Assembly (NCBI GenBank): GCA_963920575.1
Contig: OY986965.1
Coordinates: forward strand, 19,112,957 to 19,176,956
Length of the DNA stretch: 64,000 bases
DNA from: Narthecium ossifragum
Taxonomy: Eukaryota; Streptophyta; Magnoliopsida; Dioscoreales; Nartheciaceae
Direction: 5' to 3'
The position numbers and the translations under genes are program-made. The notes under the pieces were generated by a model, which did not search any database, was not told where the DNA came from, and was given only the letters and a program-made list of their open reading frames with translations. Positions within the stretch are counted from its first letter, which is position 1. Every line of letters starts with the position of its first letter. Positions 1 to 11,519 of this stretch are shown here, piece by piece.

Positions 1-1116
1 GAAGGTTGCAATTTCTTAGTTAGTTCGATATAACTTTCCTTCTTTAGGAGAATAGGACTCAATCACGAGCATACGCCGTTTAGGAATTGATGAAACATAA
101 AAGGCTTAGGTTTTACCGGAGCTCAAAGGTCTCATTTTGTAGACCGATGCAATGAAGAAAGGGATCTCAGTCAAACTTTTTATTTTTTTCTTGTTCACTA
201 TGTCCTTTAGCCAGCCATATAATTAAGTTACTATACAGAACTTTTGTACATTATTCAGAAAAAAGGCCCTCACCACAAAAGTGATGCTGTGAATTAAATG
301 AAGAGACTTCTCAGTACTAAAAAGATTTTATGATTAGGTCTTAAAAGAAAGATGTATTGTTAAACCACACAAAATTATAACTTTAATAAACAAGCATGGT
401 TTAACATTTATCAAATACAGACGGTTTTGTGGCTTTATGATAATAAATAGGTGCACAGCCGAGTCTTTTACACTAAATGCCTGATTCTTAAGAATGAACT
501 GTATGATTATTCTTCAAAATACACAAAAATATTGAGTATTATAAGGACTCTACAAAAGGAAACTAGATAAAGCAGGACATCAAGAGACCTGGGACCAATG
601 ATGTTAAGCTTAGTACATATTGTATGAGATATAGCTAATATCATCTATTAGTTCACCAATTTATAGTTAATGAAGTAACGCCAAAGCATGCTCGTAAAAG
701 CTACCTAGCTTACACAGGTGCAAATCATGCCTATAATCATGAACTGGTGTGTTGTGCATCACTTTAATATGTCACACAAAGATCCCTTAACCTGGTCTTC
801 CCTCATTTGTTGCAAGGGTGAGTGAGAATCAACCATCTCCCACTAATAAAGATGTGAGATAAACAAGTTCGTATGAAAAGGAAGCTCATATTTGTATGCA
901 GGACATGACAAGGAAAGACAGATAGTCCATGTTTGTAATTAACCATAATACAGAACTCAGAATAAGGCAAAAGAGATCAACAACATAAAGGATCATAGAT
1001 AGGCTTGGGATAGCATTAGAATTTCCAGTTACTTGTAGCATACCATTCCCTTTCTAGTTACACATCTTTCAGCTCTCTTTTATACTTACACTTGGTAACA
1101 ATTTGAAGAAGCATAC
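1..1116 (-). other. intron 2 of the Nudix gene (partial)
   Basis: AT-rich sequence following the GT donor of exon 2. I looked for a minus-strand exon encoding the Nudix box and saw none. No transposon ends were recognised. It is best read as intron running off the window. Confidence 0.5.
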
Positions 1117-3230
1117 CTTTGGAAATAGAAGTCCTGGACCACTTTGTGAGTTGATCATAAGCACTTCAACAATCTTATCAAACCCAGAACCATCAATGTC
1201 ATCAGCATCTCTATATCTATACGGTATACACCTGTGGATCCCAACAAACAACATATCAGGACATACATACCTAATATCCCTTATATCCTGTTCAAAAACA
1301 GCAGAAAGCAAAAAAATTGAGTACAATTAGAAGAAAAATGAACGTTTCCTCAAGCTCAGAAAAGTTCAAAGATTTATTTTAGAAGGTGTAGAAAGCAGCA
1401 CGAGATGCATACAACACAGTAAACACCAGATAGGAATGGTGAAGTCTGGTCATTTCTAGAAACAGAAGTTATTTGAAAGAATTATTCTGCTCTGTATCTG
1501 ATAACTAAGAGCAAACCACTTTTCTTTTAGGAAGAATTATATGACTCAAACACACCTCTTCATCTAATTGGCTAAATTATATATATTGAATCTCCCAGTA
1601 TAATAGAGAATGGCTTGTGCATCACTCATTTGGTTTACTATTTTTAGGATTATTTACAAAAGGTAGCTAGTTTTCTGCATAAGTAAACAATCTTCAAGAT
1701 TGTCCTGATCATTGAAATAACTGAAAGGATTATTTTTTAGGTGATCTGCTGAAGAGTAAAAATGAATTGATGTGTCGTTACAGACTAAGCTATGTCATCA
1801 AAGCAAAATAAAAAAATTGACCCGCTAGGCCTGATATCAACTTAATTTTGTTTGTTGAGAAAAAAATTGCACATCCTTATACAGAATGTAAATGTGGCAT
1901 TCATAGATATATTTGCCATTTGCATCAACGCATTGCAACATAAGTCTCAGTTGACCAGTAATCCACAACCAAGAAATATGGACCTGACAAAACAATGGCA
2001 TCTAAAAGTAAGTAAAGACCAACTCATCTATGCATGAATATTCCAGTATCAAAGCCTGAGTTCCCAAGTTCCGAAAAAGACAGAATTCAGAAACTTTAGT
2101 GGAACTTTTCCATCCTTTAGCCATCATACTAGGACACCTCTCAGCTTGCCTATCAACGCCAACTCATGTTAGGCCCACTCATCTATAAACTGGTTTCATC
2201 TGAGTCATCAACTTGACATTCACAAGGAAGTCTATATCAACAACTACCATAAGATGATGGCAGAAAGGTCATATTGCTTATCACAACAAGAAATACACCC
2301 CAAAATATGTATACTACTAGCAAACTACAACTTTTACCTTATGATTGTTGACGAAAAACATGTTTACTTTCATAACCATCTCATACATCATGCAAATTAG
2401 TCATACCCATGAAACAATTAGAAATCTTCTTTGTACCCACCATGCCGAGCACCATCACCCCATGAATCCAAAATTTAACATCATAAAACTGCTACTTGGT
2501 TCCAGATGTTCGGACAAGACATGAGGGTGAAATCCCATCTACAACTGGAATAGATGGACAATACATTCGATACCAATGGCATATGCAACATGTCACAGTG
2601 TCACAGGACAGGGAGATGCAACAACCACTGACTATTCAGGGCAATTACAGATGGACGCAAAAATAGAGAACGCAACAAAACCCGGAAAATTTTAAAAGGA
2701 TAGCGAATAAGAAATCACACAAGTGGGTTCAAAGAGGAAAACAAAGAGCAAAAGAAAAAGAATCCAGATTGGGAGAATCCAAACAAAAGTACGCTAACAG
2801 TCAATCAATCAATCAAATCAATCACCCAAATAAATCAAACACAACACCTCCTTTCCCCCTCGCATGAACAAACGACAACGACAACAAAAACAATGGTTCC
2901 AACCATGATAAGCCAATGATCCCATGATCCCACCACCGATATGGACACCGACAACCATCAGCACACCAGCATTATTTGAATTGCATATAACACAGCAGCG
3001 ATGTCGAAGGCATCAACAGTGCTCCCAATAATTAATACCCCAAAATCGGAATATTCCAACCCCACAAATATAGAAACAGCACAATGGCAATGCTTTCGAT
3101 TATAAATTCGCAAAGGAGATAGAGAGAGAGGGGGGGAGGGGGGAGGGAGGGAGGGAGACCCGGCGACAAGGCGACACCCGCCCTCGTATCGCTGCTGATG
3201 TCGACCCGTCCGGGCCACCAAGTCGCACAT
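1117..3230 (-). CDS. Nudix hydrolase, diphosphoinositol-polyphosphate type, 5' exons only
   Basis: Plant Nudix hydrolases of this group cleave nucleoside-diphosphate or diphosphoinositol substrates. Exon 1 (3230 to 3160) starts MCDLVARTGRHQQRYEGG and ends ...RLVAG. A GT donor follows at 3159. Exon 2 (1231 to 1117) follows a CAG acceptor and reads CIPYRYRD...EVLMINSQ...LLFPK before another GT donor at 1116. The join restores a Gly codon and the family sequence RLVAGCIPYR. The next exon should begin GGWE and carry the Nudix box (GX5EX7REUXEEXGU). I cannot find it in 1-1116, so the gene continues beyond the left edge. The 1.9-kb intron 1 contains only spurious ORFs. Both exons are free of stops, so the gene may be functional. 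The family call is confident; the exact subfamily is not. Confidence 0.85.
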
Positions 3231-3530
3231 GCTTGCTCACTATACGTATCCCTGACCCACAACCAATTCCTCGCGTCCGTCCGTATAAAGAATAGCTACG
3301 AAGACGAGCGGCGTTGAGATCGCATCACCAGCCGCCTCCTCCAGCCATCGCCGGCGACGGCGCCGGTCAGGTTAAGGGAAGGGGGGGTTGGATCTATAGA
3401 ATGGGGGGACGGAGGATGGCGTGGGATCGGAGTAGAGGCCACACCGACTGGAAGGGGATTTGAAAGGGTCGTTTGGGAGGAGACGAAGAGGTTGCGCCTT
3501 TGCATGCATATATGTGTCAGGTTCGGCTCC
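3231..3530 (-). promoter_or_regulatory. 5' UTR and proximal promoter of the Nudix gene
   Basis: GC-rich, CT-rich sequence immediately upstream of the minus-strand ATG at 3230, as expected for a plant 5' leader and core promoter. The short reading frames here (for example 3296-3505 minus) look like leader sequence rather than protein. The transcription start cannot be placed by eye. Confidence 0.4.
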
Positions 3531-3802
3531 TATTCAGTCTCCCTGCCACACCTTCTTTTCCTCTTTTGGTTTTTGAATTCTTGGTACCGGAGATGTTAAA
3601 AAAAAATCCAAATCTTTATGTATTTTTTTAATAACAATTAAAAGAGTAGGTTTTTCAATTTAGTCATCCCTATTCTTTTCTTACAACTTGGTATCAGTGC
3701 CTTGTGCTAGAGTTTTTTTATCTTTTCTTTTTTTTTATTAGTTGAGTTTAGTATTTATAAGCTAATAAATAGCGTTGCTTTTGCCTTTATAGTTGATACC
3801 AA
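3531..3802. other. AT-rich intergenic spacer
   Basis: No ORF or element end recognised between the Nudix promoter and the Harbinger terminus. Confidence 0.4.
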
Positions 3803-6800
3803 GGGGGTTTGTTTAGCTGGAATGTTTTGGAATGGAGTACTGGAATGGAATGTGATTCATGTGAAATGGAATGTCACTTTTACTGTTTGTTTGCTGGTAG
3901 TGGAATGAAATGGAATGTCATTTTTGTTATTTGTTTGGTGTTGGAATGAAAACATAGTCTAGTGATTTTTTCAGTTTTCTTGTTTGTTTTGCGATAGAAT
4001 GGGGGATATGGTCACCCTTGAATGCTAGTGGTGAGAATACCACCATATATTCCGATTTTGATATATATTAAACTTTTAATGACATTAATAATATGGTATA
4101 ATTGTGATATTTGGATATCTATGTTGATGAAAATATAATAACATATCTCTTTCACTTCGGAATTTTTTTATTTTTTTATTTTTTTTGTTTTTGTAATCAT
4201 ATTTGATGTTGGAGGAGGAATTTTATTGGCCAACCCATTTTGTTCATTCGATGATGGTAATCAATTTTATTGACGGAACATTTAAGTTCTGAATACGTAA
4301 GGTGATGTTAATCAAATTTATAACACCCATGTACATCGGCGTATTCAAACTTATACAAAAAAAAACTCATGTATAATATTTGAAACCTCATCATGAACAA
4401 TCCTAATTAATAAGCCAACAATTCAAATAATAACATCCAATTATAGGTCAATTACTTGCAAAAATCTCCCCTGTCATAGCGACTAACAATTTCTAATAGT
4501 TTCAACAATTCAAGACCAACCATACAAAAGCTAATAATTCAAATGATAACAGCCATGTCTCATGCCAGGTACAAGTAAAGTGGACCAATAAACACACACA
4601 CAATTGTTACAATCGCGACCAATAAGATGCACATAGCCACATTCCAAAAGCCTACATGTTCCATTTCCTTTTCACATATTTCCTTCTCATCCTCGTCATA
4701 TGACACCAACACAACGTTTAGACTATTGAAACCCCGGTAGCAAGCTGCACTGAATTTATGAACTTGGGCGTGACATTCCGATCATGACTCATAAAATTTG
4801 AAACCCGTGCCTACGACACGAATATTTAGGATTTCTTTCAGAAAATTTCGGCAGAACCTCCCCTGTACCGAGGGCTAAATGAGTCAATTCTACAATATTT
4901 TTCAAATACAAAAATTAAATCATAATATAAAAGGGACGAACATCATCCCCGAGGCAAACATTGTCCCCACAAACCACACAAACTACAACTTCCTCAAATA
5001 CCACATTTTCCCCACAAAGCACAACTTCAAAGAAAAAAATACAATGATTCTGATTTCACTTAATACTCTCAAGCTTATGTATAGTGGTTTTTAAGTACAG
5101 TATTTACAGACGAAAATAAGACTAGAAGGAAGGAAAAGAATACTAAAATGTTATCACAAACATAAAACTTCATTCCACCATTTGTTACCAACATTGCTGA
5201 CATCCAAAAAGCAACAAATCACAAACGACCAATTCTTATCACAAAGTAACCACCATGGGTGTTATCAAAGAGCAATAAACCACCAATTGTTACCAATAAA
5301 CAGTCACCAAAAAGGGCCTGTACCCTTGCTAGTACCCTTGCCCTTTCCCCGCGAGGTCTGGCCAGTCGTCTGGGAGGCGGGAGTATCAGATTCTGATCAA
5401 TGTCTGTAATTAGAAATATCAACACATGCAAGAGGGCTAGTACACTGCAACTAATACGATTGTCTAAGCATACAAACATCGAATGTCTATTGGTATAAAC
5501 ATAATAAAAATAGTTACAAACAGAAGACAAGTTTAAAGAAGATAAACACATAAAAAAGCACAATAAGCTAGCGATTGGGTTCGTAATCCACCCACATTCG
5601 TTTTGCGATGTGCTCACGGATATCGAGCCATACACCTTGCTCTTCACGCAGCTCTCTAATAGTGTGTAGCTGGGTAATCCCCAGTTGATCATCTATGGGT
5701 ACATTGACGTTCATTAACACGTCCTCAAGATTCTCACTCAAAATGAAGTTGTGTAGAATACAACATACATGCACAAGAGCAACTTGCATCCTAAACGGGG
5801 AAAAAGGATGCGATGCAATGATCTTGAACCAATTCTTCAGTAGGCCAAAAGCTCGCTCAATCTTCAATCTAAGAGGTGAATGCCGAAGATTGAACAGTTC
5901 GTACTTTGTGCGAGGACCATTGTTGGCCAAAAACTCTTTCAAATGATACCTCACACCCCTATATGGGGCGATGAAGCTGAGGGTCGTAGGGCATCCCGCG
6001 TCAATGAGATAGTACTTGCCAATATGGTGAAAGATTATAACGTCAATGCGTGGTGTAGATGTTATCCTCTGGGCCATTAATCTACAATGGAATATGATCA
6101 TATACGTTTGATTGTCTTTAATTTAATATGTGGTGGGCGCGATATAGTGTTTTTCAAGAAGGTGTAGTTATTGGTTGAACCCTCCCAGCCGGGCAATACG
6201 TAGGTGAATCAAAGGTTAGGTGTACAAGCAGCCAACACATTATGTGTTACTCCTTTCCGACCCCGAAATCGTAGTATTATGTCTGTTGGAACGGTGGCAT
6301 GTATGTCTGTCCGTCCCGTCTATAAGGCCGATGCAATTCTACATGTGTAATAAAAGGTAAAATGTCATTACGTGTCAAAATTTAAGTTAGTATACAATCA
6401 ACATGAGGTACATGTTGTAGTACCTCAAAATAAGGGTAGTATGAAGGGTTTGCTAAGATTTCGGGGGGTGTGGCCGGTCTTGGTTGTTGCATATATAGGT
6501 CACAAATCCCGCATATGGCCTTCAACACCGCATTGAAATAGCGGTTGATTGTCTCTCCGGACAGTAGAAATTCTGTCCACATAACATGGTTTTTTGTGTT
6601 GTGGTCGACAATGTGTAGGAAGATACACAATTGTTCTTCGATATTGATTTGATCAGTACCCGCAACCAGTTGACGTTGTCTCATAAGATCTGTCAACGCA
6701 TCTAATGCATCTACATCCATTCGGATATAAGAGACACAATAATCTGACCCTGGCATTCGAATCCTCGCCATATGTCGCCTTCGTGCATCATCCCGGTCCT

Positions 6801-8566
6801 CCCTAGGCATGCAAGGAATGCGAGGGGTTGAGTCGAGATAGTGTTCCACTACCGCGACTATGACCGCATAGGCCACGTCTAATACCATCAGCGTTCTAGA
6901 CCGCTCGTCATCATCATTATTGTCCATCTAATAGTAGCATACATGAAACATATACTGAATAATAGATTATTGAATAACAAATATAAGCATCAAAATTAGA
7001 ATGGAACACAAGCCAAAAAAACAAGAACATGGGATCAAACCATGAGGTAGATCACAATCCTTGCTTCTATTTTGTACAAGAAAAAATGCAACTAACATAG
7101 GATGATGGAATTCAAGGTTCTATCACATAATGGTCTTTGATCTCAATATTTGTTGTTTACCATCAAAGAAGAGATCCAATTCAATCGTATATCTAACCCA
7201 TTGTCAACTCATTCTCATATGGGAACATGTCCAACAAAAGAAAGAAAGCAAGGGCCAACCCACAATGGAATATGTTGCACTTAAGGTTACTAGGAAACAG
7301 AGAAGAACTCACAACAAGAAAAGCTCAAAAACCCCAAGATGCAGCAAAGGATACAAATTTACATATACATTGTGAAACTGACTGTACTGGTGGAAGGAGA
7401 GCTTATAGGTTTCCAAGGATTAGAAAACAAAACAGAACCAAAGAGAATTAAAGTTCATGCACCAATAACTGCACTCATCCTAAATTCGATCTGGAAGAAA
7501 AAGGTATGATCCACCATGCAACCAAACAAACACCTTACATGCATACGTAGAAGACAACCAATTTCAAAAGAAAAGATACCATCAAGAGAGATTTATTGGA
7601 TTACAAGCACTAAGAGAAGGAGAATAATTCAAAGAAGGAATTCAAAATTCATGCACCAACAAGCAACCAAATCCCTTGTTCTAGACCTCTGATTCTACCA
7701 GCAATATCCAGCCGAAGGCCCTACATGGTTCGGACGATGAACAAAGGAATCCAATCCACAGATCAACCAAAGAACAAAACCAGATCTCAAAAAAATTTCG
7801 CATAATCAAACATCTCGTAGCACCGAATTAAATATGAACAAAAACCAAAAATAAAACCATGGAAATAAAGGCTTAGATGGAAAACAAACATAGGTGACTG
7901 GAGGAACTAAAGCCACACACGATCTGAACTAAGAATTCCCATCAGATCCAATGAAAAATCAACAAAAATCCAATCGATCAATGGAAACCGTTGGAGGAGA
8001 ACGCGGCGAGGACTCAATCCACAAGGAATCAAAACAATGAGAGTTGCACGATACAACACCATCGGATCTACAATGTCTAAGAGAGGAAGGAAGGTTGCTA
8101 ATCTCCCGCTAGTGAAGTGTTTCCCGCCAGCGACTTTGCTCGCGTCCGGGTCGAGCTCCTCCCTCCTCTTCGTGGGCGACGACTGGATAAGGACGCAGTG
8201 AGCTCTTGGATCCCTCAGCGATCGTGGCGGATCCGATCAAGAGAGAGGAAGGAACTGAAGAGAGCTAGAGGGGAGCAAACCCATAGATCTTGTGAAGAAG
8301 ATTGTGCGACAGCTAGGGTCCTCCGCTGGAGATGGAAGTGGGTTTCAAGCGTGGAATAGATGGGCGATATAATAGGAGGCGCTGGAAAATGTTTCTGGCC
8401 ACATTTCCGCCAAAATCGAATGGCTGGAATAGGGTAGTTTCGGAGTGGGCCTGAAATAGACCTAGAATGAAATGGAGGTCATTCCAGTGAAATAAACGCT
8501 CTAGTGATTGGAATGTCATTCCATCCAGGCATTTCAGCCACTTTTTTCATTGAAACAAACACCCCC
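3803..8566 (-). mobile_element. PIF/Harbinger DNA transposon, degenerate
   Basis: The left end reads GGGGGTTTGTTT at 3803. The right end is its inverse, AAACAAACACCCCC, at 8553-8566. Both subterminal regions repeat GGAATG/CATTCC motifs (3820-3960 and 8470-8530). Inside is a HARBI1-type transposase on the minus strand. A 3-bp TWA duplication, normal for the superfamily, is not visible (CAA on the left, TAG on the right), so the ends may have mutated. The partner Myb/SANT ORF that autonomous Harbinger elements carry was not recognised. The stretch 6928-8350 looks like the transposase promoter and leader, including a GC-rich segment at 8120-8350. The stretch 3990-5567 has no recognisable gene. 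Confidence 0.75.
5568..6927 (-). pseudogene. HARBI1-like DDE transposase, pseudogene
   Basis: The N-terminal part (6927 to 6424) has the family pattern IEEQLCIFLHIVDHN and SGETINRYFNAVLKAI, ending in PEILANPSYYPYFE. A typical GT-AG intron (6423 to 6339) follows, then NCIGLIDGT, which carries the first catalytic Asp. Directly after this a small insertion shifts the frame. The shifted frame continues ATVPTDIILRFRGRKGV, meets a TGA where the family normally has Arg, and resumes with YVLPGWEGS. The second catalytic Asp appears to be Asn (STNNYTFL). The last part (ORF from 6101) carries GKYYLIDAG, APYRGVRYHLKEF and the third catalytic residue in IERAFGLLKNWFKI. Frameshifts, a stop and the lost Asp make it inactive. 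Confidence 0.85.
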
Positions 8567-8679
8567 TAGAAGAAAATATTGGGTGGAAGATTGGAACCGC
8601 GTCACGTCTTGTGTCAAGCATCCATTCAATGGATGACGCATCGGCGTTTTTGGACTTTTGTTGTGTGAGTCGTCGCATC

Positions 8680-9264
8680 CACGGTTTGAAGTTTTGCCCG
8701 AAAACTATGCATTTTGATCGAAATGCTTCCTTTTTGAGTTACCCATCTGAAACCGGACCGGAAACCATAAAGGGATTGGTTTCGGCCAGTTTCGTCCAAA
8801 ACGGGAACCGTCAAAACCTTCTATTTTTGTTTTTTTTTCCACCAATTATAATATTTAGTCATTCATCCGTTCCTTTTAAACATTTTATGATATGTTTGGG
8901 ATCATGACATATTTATTTGGCTACACTGGACCCAATCATGATCATCTACATCAATAATATTAATATTATTCATGTTTAACCGATAAGATTATCAATATTT
9001 GTGAGATCCACTAAGACATTTTATGTGAATTTGAAGTTTTGTTGTTATAGTTTAACCTTTTGACTTATGTAAAATATTATCTTTTAATAATTCTATGACA
9101 TATTTAGTATATATTTGAATTCTTCATATTTCTTGGAATTATATGTATGTCTTAAAAATAGAGTTCATATTAAAAAAATACCAAAACTGAAACCACCAAA
9201 AGAAAATCGAAACGTTTCATTTTTGGTTAGACCGAAACTGAAACTGAAACTTCAAACCTCGGTG
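8680..9264. mobile_element. short terminal-inverted-repeat element (MITE-like), 585 bp
   Basis: The left end CACGGTTTGAAGTTT (8680) matches the inverse of the right end, AAACTTCAAACCTCGGTG (9247-9264), apart from a 3-bp gap. The flanks carry the same 5 bp, GCATC, at 8675-8679 and 9265-9269, consistent with a TSD. Just inside the ends are repeated GGTTTC / CGAAACTGAAAC motifs. The interior is AT-rich with no coding capacity. The superfamily is uncertain. Confidence 0.55.
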
Positions 9265-9269
9265 GCATC

Positions 9270-10372
9270 ATCATTATATTGTTACATTTCATGAAGAGTT
9301 TGGTACTGGCTCATCCCCATTAGAGATTTTATCAAAAATTCTTTTCTTGTAATCTTGTTTGAATCATTTCATATTTGATTATGCGGCGATTCATTTGACA
9401 AAAAATAAAAAATGCTAATGTATTGTACCAAGCTCTCGTGAATATTTTCTCACAAACCCATGCCGGTCTCACGGTATGGTGTGGAAAATTTCTTCCTTTT
9501 TCGTTCTGTATTTTTGCTTTTTTTTTGTTTCCTATTATTTTCTGTCTTTTCTTATTTCTAATTTTTAGGAAAAGTGCTTTGGTTTAGAACGTACGTAGAA
9601 AAACTATTTTCGTAAAATAAAAACAAAAGAAGGTGAAACGGATAATTAGATTTGGTGCTTACCTAAGTATGTTTCCTATTTTCAAAAAATACCTTCAAAG
9701 AAAGGCTAAATGCATTTTCAATGTAAGGTTTGGGTGTTGTCCTCACCAGTCCACGGTTGCTATGTTCCATCCAAAAAAAAAAGCATTCAAACAATATGAA
9801 CGCACGCCCAAACGGTCTATTTGATAATCACCTCAACAAATGTCAAAGAAATATTGATAAGACATGGACGGATAATCAAGTGGTCATTTACGAAGCATGC
9901 ACATGTAAATCATTGTTAAAAGAAAAGCTTCCATAGACCTTAACTTTCAATTCTCATGTATTAAGCTTTGAATATGACCGAAGCATTGCTAATGAAAAAG
10001 ATATCTTCGCTAGAATAGTGTTTGACTCGATCTAACTTCTAGAAATAAGATAAACTAGGAAGATAATCAAAATGAATGTCACCGATCAATATGAATATTA
10101 TTCGTTTACATGCATTATGATTATGGCAAAAGCTCCACTAAAAAAAGTTGTTCTTTGCTAGAACAGCGTCTGACTTGATCAATCTCCAAAAATGAGAACA
10201 TTGGTGGGATAAGCAAAAGATCCGGTCAATAAAATCTTTCTTGATTGATACATATACAAATATAAATATAAATAATTAGTGTTTACACCAAAACAAATAA
10301 ATTTATTAGATGGTACACCACCATCATTTGTTTTAATGTATAAACACCATTTTAAGACAGTCATGATAGGTT
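9270..10372. other. AT-rich intergenic sequence
   Basis: Only short chance ORFs are present. No convincing gene, RNA or element boundary was seen. Confidence 0.4.
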
Positions 10373-10591
10373 ATGTATTTTTTTATGACTAAAATACCGT
10401 TATTCCCACGTCTTAATTACCGGATGTCTTCTTCCCTCTCCCGACGAACGAACACTGCTGGCTCGAGTTTCGGAAGACGGGATCTCCACGAATCAGTCTG
10501 GCGAGGGTGCGGCGAGGGCAACGAAATACCAGCAATAGTGCGCAGGTGGTATAGCTAGCTAGCTAGATATATAGCTGCGACAGCCATATCG
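10373..10591 (+). promoter_or_regulatory. upstream region of the AMT gene remnant
   Basis: More GC-rich than the sequence to its left, with a short CTAG/AGCT microsatellite at 10549-10566 and the TATA-like GATATATAGC at 10566-10575, shortly before the AMT-like ATG at 10592. It is probably the original leader or core promoter. The gene it served is destroyed downstream. Confidence 0.35.
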
Positions 10592-10698
10592 ATGCCATCG
10601 ACGTACCAGAGCAACACGTCGCTGGCGGTCGCCGACTGGCTGAACAAGGGCGACAACGCATGGCAGATGATCGTGGCGACACTGGTGGGGATGGAGAG
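10592..10698 (+). pseudogene. ammonium transporter (AMT2/AMT3-like) N-terminal fragment
   Basis: Reads MPSTYQSNTSLAVADWLN then KGDNAWQMIVATLVGME, the characteristic N-terminus and first membrane segment of plant AMT proteins of the AMT2/AMT3 clade, which carry ammonium across the plasma membrane. The frame is cut after two bases of a Ser codon by an LTR at 10699. The 5-bp duplication GAGAG (10694-10698 and 16489-16493) marks the insertion. Beyond the LTR the frame continues with Ser-Val-Pro-Gly-Leu, as the family predicts, and then AMT similarity stops. A second AMT piece lies at 18980-19002 plus 22438-22567. Confidence 0.85.
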
Positions 10699-11419
10699 TG
10701 TCACACCCTGACCCAGAAAACCCATCCAGGACGAGGCATGAGGGTTCCTATCACTATTCATCTCCAACTAGCGCGATACAATGCGAAAAACATAGATAAA
10801 TCTAAACAATTTATATTCCAGAGGTAATCTGTAATTCAATTTATAAATACATCAAGTTGTATTGTTTAAACATTTGATACAAAATTCTTATCAAACTCCT
10901 CAAAGGGAAAGATATTATACAATAATCCAAAAAGATCCTCGAAGATGTTTATAATATACAAAACTATCAAAAGTACAACAGTCGTCCTACATCAACCTCA
11001 AACACCTCTGGACGTAGTCGCGCAGCCAAAAGCTGATCCCGCCGGCTTTACTGAAGAAGAATTGGCGCCTGCACCTGCAAACGCAGCCCGGGTAGGAGTG
11101 AGCGATAAGCTCAGTAGGGTTCTACTCTACGACACACTGAAGGGAGGAAAACAACAACAGTGTTGTCTCCCCGCTCAAGCCTAAGGAATACCACGGGGTC
11201 CCACCACCCATGTCGATGTCCCAAGGGCTCCTGCTATGAAACCTCTCTCCTGAACAAGCTACCAGGAGCCTACGGAAGTAACATGCAGGATCACCCTTAC
11301 CCAAGCAGGATTCCCATGCCTTGTGGACCCACGTCGGAAACGCAACGACATCTATCCTTAGCACTTAGCTTTGGGAAGACAACACGACCTCAAAACCTCA
11401 AAGCATTGATCATAGTCAA

Positions 11420-11455
11420 TGATACGAGTGGTCTACTCGTAATCCTCTCGTATCA
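11420..11455 (+). repeat. 36-bp remnant of the 5' LTR
   Basis: Lies exactly between the TSD and the primer site and starts TGATACGAG, ends CTCGTATCA. The centre GGTCTACTCGTAATCCT is the reverse complement of AGGATTACGAGTAGACC found near the 3' end of the full LTR (14635-14653). About 1.3 kb of LTR is missing and the surviving end segment is inverted. Confidence 0.7.
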
Positions 11456-11457
11456 AC

Positions 11458-11470
11458 TTGGTATCAGAGC
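11458..11470 (+). promoter_or_regulatory. primer binding site (initiator Met tRNA)
   Basis: TTGGTATCAGAGC, complementary to the 3' end of plant initiator methionine tRNA, lies two bases after the 5' LTR remnant. Confidence 0.85.
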
Positions 11471-11519
11471 TCCATTCCACTGACTGTGCGGCCCATAAAC
11501 TTCCGGAAATGTCGCCATC

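Noticed and set aside
5219..5692. 157-aa minus-strand ORF
   Set aside because: Overlaps the end of the transposase in another frame and has no recognisable sequence.
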